Shown one piece after another: positions 28,657 to 34,156 of a stretch of 34,156 nucleotides of DNA (the stretch's first letter is position 1; each line of letters starts with the position of its first letter). The notes beneath the pieces were generated by a model. That model was not told where the DNA came from. It saw only the letters and a list, made by a program, of their open reading frames with translations, and ran no database searches. Origin of the DNA: a virus; IMG/VR virus record IMGVR_UViG_3300021356_000075, positions 1-34,156 of that record; one strand, written 5' to 3'. The translations under genes and the position numbers were made by a program.

Positions 28657-28854
28657 TCACCTCCTCGTCATGTTGGGAGTGATGACGCGCGACCGCCGTT
28701 TGCGGATTCCTGACTCGCGCTCGAGTCTGGCCAGCTCTTTCCGGACACTGGCTAGGTCAAACGTGGTAGAGGCCCCGTCCGTGCTGTCAGAGGAGACGCC
28801 AGACTCCAGCAGCGCTCGGAGCCGGTCGATCTTTTGTCGCCTGGTTTCGCTCAT
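28657..28854 (-). CDS. gpW-like head-tail connector (65 aa)
   Basis: Small helical protein MSETRRQKIDRLRALLESGV, then TFDLASVRKELARLERESGI with a basic end RKRRSRVITP. Lambda gpW (68 residues) has the same size and lies between terminase and portal, as here. gpW fits under the portal and stabilises packaged DNA. The start is uncertain: an ATG three codons earlier exists, and neither has a good ribosome site. Confidence 0.75.
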   Translation of the reverse strand: MSETRRQKIDRLRALLESGVSSDSTDGASTTFDLASVRKELARLERESGIRKRRSRVITPNMTRR

Positions 28855-28919
28855 GGTCAGCATCGTGGAGGATGCTGGCCCGGTTTGCTATAGCATCAAT
28901 ACGGAACCCGATTTATACA

Positions 28920-29165
28920 TCAAATCCAGATGTGCCGGCGGACGATCATGGCCCCGCCGCAGTCGTTGCAGGAGCATCTCCGCAGCTCTACGCTTGAGTA
29001 TTGCTTGCCCTTGAACGTGCCGTTTCCGTTGATCCGGGACACGGATGCAAACTGGCCCCGGTTCGAGCTTCCGCAGTGTGGACACTGTGCGATTTGCTCA
29101 TCTGTCACTGGCCTGTCCTTGTGCTTGCTGCCGACTGGCCGCCCTGCTTGCTTTTTCTTTGCCAT
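28920..29165 (-). CDS. Zinc-ribbon protein (81 aa)
   Basis: Start chosen at MAKKKQAGRPVGSKHKDRPV, with GGAG seven bases upstream; the longer frame adds sequence with no protein character. CPHCGSSNRGQF and CSCNDCGGAMIV give a four-cysteine zinc ribbon after a basic N-terminal tail that may contact DNA. It sits between the second zinc-ribbon gene and the gpW-like gene. A packaging accessory is one guess; transcription or DNA binding is another. Family not recognised. Confidence 0.75.
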   Translation of the reverse strand: MAKKKQAGRPVGSKHKDRPVTDEQIAQCPHCGSSNRGQFASVSRINGNGTFKGKQYSSVELRRCSCNDCGGAMIVRRHIWI

Positions 29166-29202
29166 TGCCTGACTCCCTCCACCTAAAACAAAACGCCCTG
29201 CC

Positions 29203-29502
29203 TCAGTCGCTCCATTCGGTGCCAAGTGGGTCCATCTCGGCACCGCAGTTCTTACAATATTTTGTGCCATTAGGCATTGGCCGCTGGCACCGCGGGCACC
29301 CGTTAAGGCCGACCATCGTCTCTCGCTTGATGTGATCTGGCACCCAGCCACGTTCCGTTCGGCGGTACATCTGCCACTCGATGTAACCGTCCATGATTGC
29401 ATTGCGTGCTCCGTGCCCGAACGTCTGGCAATCACACGCTGGCTCTCCGCAGCACTCCACTAGGTCCCCATCACGAGGGCCGCCGATCAGTGGTAGTTTC
29501 AC
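29203..29502 (-). CDS. Zinc-ribbon protein coupled to terminase (99 aa)
   Basis: GTG start overlapping the terminase stop (GTGA) with GGAGG seven bases upstream. N-terminal KLPLIGGPRDGDLVECCGEP resembles small phage proteins that begin with a GGPRDG motif. The C-terminus has CPRCQRPMPNGTKYCKNCG, a clear double-CxxC zinc ribbon. The middle (WQMYRRTERGWVPDHIKRET) is mixed. Tight coupling to the terminase suggests a packaging-linked role, but no partner is known. Confidence 0.75.
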   Translation of the reverse strand: MKLPLIGGPRDGDLVECCGEPACDCQTFGHGARNAIMDGYIEWQMYRRTERGWVPDHIKRETMVGLNGCPRCQRPMPNGTKYCKNCGAEMDPLGTEWSD

Positions 29503-31574
29503 GTCCTCACCTCCGTTTTTCTGCGGACCCTTCGCTTTCGCTTTCGCTCCACCGCGTCGCTGTACTCCGGAACATTACACCCGCAAACCGAACCCAGAAC
29601 CAGGCAGCCCACCGTGGTGTCCAGCCAGTGGTTATCATGCCCCGGCTTTAGTCTCCACTCGATCACCGTCCGGCCCCTGCCCTCTGTCGGTGTGCCGAAT
29701 GCGCTTGTGATGTGCTCGGCCAGCATCCTGTGCTTGCCATCGTAGAACGTGACAGCCCCCGGACTGCCCACCCGTGCCGCCAGCTGGTCCTGCAGTGCAG
29801 TCTTCCAGAAATTCACGTCCACCGTCACCGATTTCACGTCGGTCCGGCTCTTGCGTTTCTTGATCACCCAGCCCAGCCCCACCCTGCTCCCGTGGTCGTA
29901 CTTCCGCTCGCTGATCGGCTTATCCGCTGCCCGGTACGAGTGCCCCAGATAAGCATACAGCCGATTCGCATGGTCCGACCGTGCCAGAGCTTGCTTGACG
30001 ATCTCGCCCTTCCATCTGGCATCACATCCCACCGCTTCCATCGGGATGATCCCGCCGTCCTCGGTCAGCCACTCCCGGCTGAATAGCCAGTCTGCCAGAT
30101 CGGTGATGCCCTCGCTAAGCGCTGCCATGTCGGATCTGTTGCGGTACTTGTTGCGGAGCTTCTTCCGAGCCTCCCGCAGGGTGAAGTAGCTTTCCTCCTG
30201 CTCTGGCCATGTCCCGTAACGCACGAGATGCCCAGACCCGTCATCCTTCAGGGCCATCACCGAGTAGTAGAGCAGACTTTGCTGAACGTCGATCGAGCAA
30301 ACGAGCTTGTGATAATCTCGGGGAATCAATCCCCGTTTGACTTTGACGTTTCGCCCGTCCGCCAGGTCCTGAGCATTGAGCCACGCGCGTGATTCGTTGT
30401 GATCTTGCTGTGGCTCGTTCTGCAACTCTGACCAGAAGCCTGTTCGGCTGCGGTAATACCATTCCATAGCGTGCTGGATCGCTGAGACCTCGCCACGGTC
30501 TGAGCTGAATCTGGCCTCCCAGCCAGCTTTTGCTCCGCTGTCCATCGCGGCCCGGTTTGCTTCGTAGTACGCCGTCGCCTCCCGGATGTCACCATGTGCC
30601 CGGAGGCTGTTGGCTCGAAGCTCTGCGTACTCGGCCCAGTGCCTCATGGCGTTATCATCTGGCAGACTGTAAAGAAAGCTCCTGCGGATGCCGCACCAGT
30701 CCGGATGAATCTCCGTGTTTAACAATCGGTCAGCCGCATCATCTGCCCGGATCACAGTGCAAGTGACCAACGCGCAGAACGTCGAGTCTGGGCCGGCCAT
30801 GCCCACCAGATCATTCTGGATCACCTCGGTTCTTGAATAGCATTGCATGGGGGACATGGCGCTTTCGCGCGTCTGGAAGTCGTCACAGAGCAGCATGGAC
30901 GGACGAATCACCCGCCCGTCTGGCAATGTGTGCAGAGCACCGCGAACCGCCTCCATCAGTCCAGCAGCTGAAACAATCGCACCGGTCCCAGGGTAACCGT
31001 CGAGCGTGGCAAAACAGATCGTCTTCGCCGATGTCATGATGTTGGTGGTCTTGCCGTTGTAGAGCTGCCCCCGTGCCCGGTTGCTGACTCCTTCCAGCTT
31101 CCTGAAGGGATAGCAGACCTCCGGGAAAAGCTCAAACAGGATCTGGTTGTGGGAGACCTCCACCACAATATCCCGAAGCAGCTTTTCCGCCTTGCCAGCG
31201 TTTGCGGCTGCGATCATGGCGAAGGGATGCCGCCGCGTGCAGATGGCCCAGATCATGGCCCGCATGATGATCGTGGACTTGCCCGTCCCGCGTGGCATCC
31301 CCACCGCCCGGAAGCCCCCGGTTGTGATCACCTTTTCGAGCTCTGCGATCAGCGTCAGATGGTCGTCAGACCAGCCCAAGCGGAACGCCTGCGGGAAGCA
31401 TTCCTCGAGGAATGTCCGCAGATCATCCTCACACTGCTGCCGCAGCTCAGGATCAGCCACGCTTGGGATCTCCCCGATCTCCCGCCCGGCTGCCGCCTGT
31501 GCCGCACTACGTGCTTTCGCCCTCGCCTTGTGGGCTTCGTAGGCTTCGGCTGTGAAATCTGCTTTCGTTGGCAT
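29499..31574 (-). CDS. terL: Terminase large subunit (GpA-like)
   Basis: A 691-residue packaging motor. Numbered from MPTKADFTAEAYE: Walker A GMPRGTGKST at 92-101 and Walker B SMLLCDDF around 226-233. The C-terminal nuclease part begins near LVCSIDVQQSLLYYSVMALK, with acidic residues to bind metal. The start is set by GGAGG four bases upstream and a TGATG overlap with the thioredoxin gene; a longer frame would be antisense-like to that gene. It cuts concatemeric DNA and drives it into proheads through the portal. No small terminase is recognised nearby. Confidence 0.9.
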   Translation of the reverse strand: MPTKADFTAEAYEAHKARAKARSAAQAAAGREIGEIPSVADPELRQQCEDDLRTFLEECFPQAFRLGWSDDHLTLIAELEKVITTGGFRAVGMPRGTGKSTIIMRAMIWAICTRRHPFAMIAAANAGKAEKLLRDIVVEVSHNQILFELFPEVCYPFRKLEGVSNRARGQLYNGKTTNIMTSAKTICFATLDGYPGTGAIVSAAGLMEAVRGALHTLPDGRVIRPSMLLCDDFQTRESAMSPMQCYSRTEVIQNDLVGMAGPDSTFCALVTCTVIRADDAADRLLNTEIHPDWCGIRRSFLYSLPDDNAMRHWAEYAELRANSLRAHGDIREATAYYEANRAAMDSGAKAGWEARFSSDRGEVSAIQHAMEWYYRSRTGFWSELQNEPQQDHNESRAWLNAQDLADGRNVKVKRGLIPRDYHKLVCSIDVQQSLLYYSVMALKDDGSGHLVRYGTWPEQEESYFTLREARKKLRNKYRNRSDMAALSEGITDLADWLFSREWLTEDGGIIPMEAVGCDARWKGEIVKQALARSDHANRLYAYLGHSYRAADKPISERKYDHGSRVGLGWVIKKRKSRTDVKSVTVDVNFWKTALQDQLAARVGSPGAVTFYDGKHRMLAEHITSAFGTPTEGRGRTVIEWRLKPGHDNHWLDTTVGCLVLGSVCGCNVPEYSDAVERKRKRRVRRKTEVRT

Positions 31575-31975
31575 CAGTCCTCCAGACTGTCCACCACCTG
31601 CTGGATCTGCTGCAATGTCCGGCCACCAACCCAGACCTTTGTCGGCTTCTTCTGGCCCTTCTTGACCAGCCAGAACGTAGGAACCCGGCTGATGGCCTCC
31701 ACTCGCTGGCCCTCGATCACTCTGGGCCTTCGTGTCTCTGGGGCCTTGTCGATGTCCACCAGCTCCACCGGGATCTCCTTCCGGACTTTTGGCAAGTGGT
31801 CCCGCTTCCACGCTTTGCACGGTGCACACCAGTCCGCCGTGAACATCACAAGCCGCCATTCTGGCTCAGCCTTCGCCGCCGCTTTCGGTTGCTCCAACAC
31901 GATCACCGTGAATTCATCGGTTGCCAGCTGCGTCAGCGTGATGGCTGTCACGAGCGCCCAAACTTTCCAGATCAT
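31574..31975 (-). CDS. Exported thioredoxin-like protein
   Basis: A 133-residue thioredoxin fold protein with an N-terminal signal or anchor (MIWKVWALVTAITLTQLATD). The active site is WCAPC at 49-53 in FTADWCAPCKAW, and the conserved cis-proline is Pro99 in SRVPTFWLV. It should act in the periplasm or at the membrane in thiol-disulfide exchange. It lies between a papain-like cysteine peptidase and the terminase, both coupled by overlaps. A natural guess is that it keeps the peptidase's Cys or another phage protein reduced, or alters host envelope disulfides. Unusual cargo beside a terminase. Confidence 0.88.
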   Translation of the reverse strand: MIWKVWALVTAITLTQLATDEFTVIVLEQPKAAAKAEPEWRLVMFTADWCAPCKAWKRDHLPKVRKEIPVELVDIDKAPETRRPRVIEGQRVEAISRVPTFWLVKKGQKKPTKVWVGGRTLQQIQQVVDSLED

Positions 31976-32760
31976 GTCATGCTTCCTGAGTAAGGCCCCA
32001 CTAAGTCATCCGCCAGCATCTTCGAGCCCCTGACGATGCCAAAACCGTAGTCTCCCCAGTTGCCCCAGCTGTTGCGAAACCGGATGGCCACTTCACCATC
32101 CAGCCAGATGGCCTCGCACAGTGTGACTTCATGGCCCCACCAATTGTATCCCGCCGCCAGTGGAATCCCGCGAAGCAACAGGCTGACCATCTGGGACAGG
32201 TTGCGTGGCTGGCATTCTACCCACTCCCGGACCATGTAATTCTTGGCCAGCTCCCGGTTGCTGTCATTGTAGTACTTCTGATCTCGTGAATTGGCCGGCC
32301 AGCTGCCGACCGGAACCGCTCCGCGGTCTGCCAGCCATCGAATGGCATCGCGTCCCCAGCCGCCGCGATTGGCGAACCGCTTGATCGGTGCCGCCACACT
32401 TGCGGGAGACAGCCGGACTAGTGGCTGGTTCTGTCGCATCCGGACCAGCTCCAGACAGTGGACTGGGGCATTGGCCCAGCAGTAGTTCGTGTTTCCTTGG
32501 TTCAACGGGGCCAGTTGCTTGTGTCGAATGAAGTCACTGATCTGGCTCTGCTGCTGCTCACGCTCCTCAATCATGCCCTGCCAGTCCGTCTCCGGGATGT
32601 ACAGGTCCTCGGAGAATCGCCCGGCAAACTGCCCGTAAGCAAACCCTTCAGCGTCTGGGAGTCGCTCGGACAGGTCCAGGCCGCCATATCCTCCTTTTGG
32701 TATCAATGCCTTATCGTCGTCCAGAATTAGCTCGTATTGGCTCACTCGGCTGCTGCTCAC
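31972..32760 (-). CDS. Papain-like (C1) cysteine peptidase
   Basis: A 262-residue member of the papain clan. LNQGNTNYCWANA at 86-98 gives the oxyanion Gln88 and nucleophile Cys94. GYNWWGHEVTL supplies His210, and FRNSWGNWGDYGFG (228-241) supplies Asn230, so the triad is complete. A 75-residue N-terminal segment (PKGGYGGLDLSERLPDAEGF) could be a propeptide. There is no signal peptide. The GTG start has GGAGG seven bases upstream and overlaps the preceding stop. Possible roles are virion maturation, cleavage of host surface proteins, or lysis; the genome has no recognisable peptidoglycan hydrolase. Confidence 0.88.
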   Translation of the reverse strand: MSSSRVSQYELILDDDKALIPKGGYGGLDLSERLPDAEGFAYGQFAGRFSEDLYIPETDWQGMIEEREQQQSQISDFIRHKQLAPLNQGNTNYCWANAPVHCLELVRMRQNQPLVRLSPASVAAPIKRFANRGGWGRDAIRWLADRGAVPVGSWPANSRDQKYYNDSNRELAKNYMVREWVECQPRNLSQMVSLLLRGIPLAAGYNWWGHEVTLCEAIWLDGEVAIRFRNSWGNWGDYGFGIVRGSKMLADDLVGPYSGSMT

Positions 32761-33551
32761 TTTGCCACCTCCAACTCTTGGACCACCTGAGACGTCAATG
32801 GCCTGACTGTGATTGTCTTGCCCTGAATGATCAGCAGCTGCGGACCCTCTGGGAGTGCTGGCCTCGCCGCCTGCCAGATCCGTCTCCAGACCGGCTCCTC
32901 TTTGTCTAGTTCGCCATCAGTTTCTGCCGTTGACCTGTCCCACCGCCGCCAGTCGTCTGTGTTTTCATCCAGCCACCGCACGGTGTTCAAGCTGTCTACC
33001 GCCGTCAGTGTGTCCGGATCTGCTGATTCATCCAGCAGGAGCAGAACCCGAAATCCGCCAGTGTCGTCCACTGGGATTCCATCCGGTTCTGGCTCCGGCT
33101 CTGTGTCTGTGTCTGTGTCTGGCTGTGGTGGTGGCCTTGGCCCTGCCTGCACCTCTACCAGCTGCCGCTGGATCTGCTCGGCCTCCGTGGCCCCCACCGG
33201 GATCACGATCAGCTCCACGGTCCCGGATTGAACCGCGTCAACGAAGTATAAGTGATCCCCGAGCAGCATTCGCGTCTCGGTCTTGCCGCCTCCGCCAGCA
33301 AACCGGCCCCGAGCCATCAGAGGCCCCTGCTCGTGTGTGATCTCCACCAGCCCCGGAGGGCTCGACACCACGAACAAGGGGGCCTCTGATTGCAGCACAT
33401 AAAACTCCTCACGCTGGACCGTCCCGATGGGGTGTGGTTCATCGGCCACTGGTGTCGGCTGGGGGGTCACGACATCTGGGACTGCTGTCATGGGGAAGGG
33501 TGAGTTTCCCTCATCCAGCAGGAGATTCAGCGCGAGGAGTAAGGTCAGCAT
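32757..33551 (-). CDS. Exported protein with Asp/Thr/Glu/Pro linker (264 aa)
   Basis: Begins MLTLLLALNLLLDEGNSPFP, a short signal-like hydrophobic stretch. A first domain is beta-rich (EFYVLQSEAPLFVVSSPPGL, MLLGDHLYFVDAVQSGTVEL). A linker QPDTDTDTEPEPEPDG comes from a TCTGTG hexanucleotide run near 33103-33120. The second domain starts FRVLLLLDESADPDTLTAVD and contains DDWRRWDRSTAETDGELDKE and LIIQGKTITVRPLTSQVVQE. No catalytic motif is seen. It precedes the cysteine peptidase and could be its substrate, anchor or an envelope-interacting lysis protein. Confidence 0.7.
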   Translation of the reverse strand: MLTLLLALNLLLDEGNSPFPMTAVPDVVTPQPTPVADEPHPIGTVQREEFYVLQSEAPLFVVSSPPGLVEITHEQGPLMARGRFAGGGGKTETRMLLGDHLYFVDAVQSGTVELIVIPVGATEAEQIQRQLVEVQAGPRPPPQPDTDTDTEPEPEPDGIPVDDTGGFRVLLLLDESADPDTLTAVDSLNTVRWLDENTDDWRRWDRSTAETDGELDKEEPVWRRIWQAARPALPEGPQLLIIQGKTITVRPLTSQVVQELEVAK

Positions 33552-33925
33552 TAGTCCACGTCCTCCACCTCACGGGCCAACGCAGCCCCGAACACTGGCT
33601 CTGTCCCGATCGCTTCGAGAATGATGGCTCTGGCCATGTCTTCGGCCTGTGCGCGGCTCAGCCGCGTCCCCTCTTCCCTCGCTCTTGATAGGCAGTTGCG
33701 CTTTGTTCGCCGCAGGAGCTTCTCTGGATTCCTGTCGTACAGCTTTTTGACGCGATTAAACACGGTGTCCGGATCTGTGTCATCATTGCGGTTTAGGCAA
33801 TTTAAAAACGCCGGGATGACCGTCTGGAGCAGGACCAGAACTGTCATGGGATCGACCCCGAAACCGTCCGGAATCCGCTTGGCCACTCGCTCCGCTGCTT
33901 GCTGGTTGTAGGTTTTGTCGCTCAT
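33551..33925 (-). CDS. Hypothetical helical protein (124 aa)
   Basis: The start at MSDKTYNQQAAERVAKRIPD is chosen for its ATGA overlap with the holin-like gene. Helical segments include DPMTVLVLLQTVIPAFLNCL, which is hydrophobic enough for membrane contact, then DTVFNRVKKLYDRNPEKLLR and a C-terminal SRAQAEDMARAIILEAIG. The stop overlaps the next start as TAATG. It could be a holin partner or a small terminase-like protein, but neither is shown by the sequence. Confidence 0.7.
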   Translation of the reverse strand: MSDKTYNQQAAERVAKRIPDGFGVDPMTVLVLLQTVIPAFLNCLNRNDDTDPDTVFNRVKKLYDRNPEKLLRRTKRNCLSRAREEGTRLSRAQAEDMARAIILEAIGTEPVFGAALAREVEDVD

Positions 33926-34107
33926 TGGTCCACCCTTTTGACCTTGTCGTTGATGCCCCAAGCAATCCCGATGACTGCCATGAGAGCCGCCACCAGTTCA
34001 TTCGCCCCGGCCTCGTCCAATTTTCCGGACGCGATCAGAGCCCCAGCCCCGAGCGTTAGCCCGTGGCGGATGATGCTCAGGACGATATCCCGTTGTTTCG
34101 TGCTCAT
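33922..34107 (-). CDS. Putative holin (61 aa)
   Basis: The product MSTKQRDIVLSIIRHGLTLG continues AGALIASGKLDEAGANELVA and AALMAVIGIAWGINDKVKR: two weak membrane helices separated by a short charged turn, with a basic C-terminus. This matches the Pam3-gp28-type putative holins, small proteins thought to make membrane lesions for lysis. GGAGG lies eight bases upstream of the chosen ATG; a further ATG five codons earlier is less well placed. It heads the packaging/lysis unit. Confidence 0.75.
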   Translation of the reverse strand: MSTKQRDIVLSIIRHGLTLGAGALIASGKLDEAGANELVAALMAVIGIAWGINDKVKRVDQ

Positions 34108-34156
34108 CTGTGACCCCTCCACTCATAAACAAATAAACTTTGCAACAAAAAACAGC
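34108..34156 (-). promoter_or_regulatory. AT-rich leader of the holin unit
   Basis: The last 49 bases are AT-rich for this genome, and on the minus strand carry TTTTTTGTTGC and TTTATTTGTTTATG before the GGAGG of the holin gene. A promoter is plausible but no clear -35/-10 pair can be assigned, and the sequence stops here. Confidence 0.3.

Noticed and set aside
31575-31859. N-terminal extension of the terminase upstream of 31574
   Set aside because: The extra 95 residues are Gly/Pro-rich and lie over the thioredoxin gene in another frame. The GGAGG site and TGATG overlap define a start at 31574.
31149-32033. 294-codon plus-strand open frame
   Set aside because: Opposite the terminase and thioredoxin genes, which have intact motifs on the minus strand.
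33096-33125. TCTGTG hexanucleotide repeat as a regulatory element
   Set aside because: It lies inside a gene and simply encodes the Asp-Thr-Glu-Pro linker. A period of six keeps the frame.

Overview
The window looks like most or all of the genome of a tailed, long-non-contractile-tail (siphovirus-type) bacteriophage. Every gene I can support is on the minus strand, so the map reads from right to left. Neighbouring genes are tightly packed: most junctions are ATGA, TGATG or TAATG overlaps, which suggests long co-transcribed, translationally coupled units. I see no integrase, no repressor, no complete tRNA and no bacterial housekeeping gene. Base composition is fairly GC-rich. The host cannot be read directly. 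A planctomycete-like or related Gram-negative host is a weak inference from a PEP-CTERM-like secreted protein, a CsrA homologue, secreted thioredoxin and papain-like genes, and the style of the tail proteins.

Region 1 (34156 to about 29500): a holin-like gene, two unknown genes (one exported), a papain-like cysteine peptidase with a complete triad, an exported thioredoxin, and the large terminase. No peptidoglycan hydrolase is recognisable anywhere.

Region 2 (29502 to 24490): two zinc-ribbon genes, a gpW-like connector, the lambda-family portal, an S49 prohead protease with a nested scaffold gene (own ribosome site), and the major capsid protein. A strong intrinsic terminator follows the capsid gene, then head completion genes. 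The order resembles lambda A-W-B-C/Nu3-E, but no small terminase or decoration gene is recognised.

Region 3 (24490 to 11835): tail completion, major tail protein, two tail assembly chaperone-like genes, a 620-residue tape measure, then a distal-tail cluster with a duplicated N-terminal domain, small membrane proteins, a probable frame-switch locus, a LamG-like lectin fold protein and a fibre-like protein. It ends in a terminator.

Region 4 (11820 to 8817): a new unit with a sigma70-like promoter and operator-like inverted repeats. It holds small unknown genes, three very short membrane proteins, an exported protein with a VPEP-type C-terminus, a zinc-ribbon protein and a helix-turn-helix (Xis/MerR-like) gene. 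Upstream of the last is a tRNA T-arm-like structured element.

Region 5 (8841 to 1): replication and recombination. It encodes a RusA resolvase, a phage CsrA homologue, a Sak4-like ATPase, a DUF669 protein, an SF2 helicase with an SSB-like C-terminal tail, a PrimPol-DUF3987 replicase, small genes and an HNH endonuclease. Two unusual non-coding arrays lie here: contiguous 10-bp and 11-bp tandem repeats upstream of the replicase cistron, and an AT-rich block with 31-bp-spaced and 11-bp-phased motifs just past the replicase. Both are candidate origin or control sites. Five start codons in this region are preceded by the same GGAGTAGGCA (or near-identical) leader. These leaders lie downstream of the CsrA gene and could be its targets.
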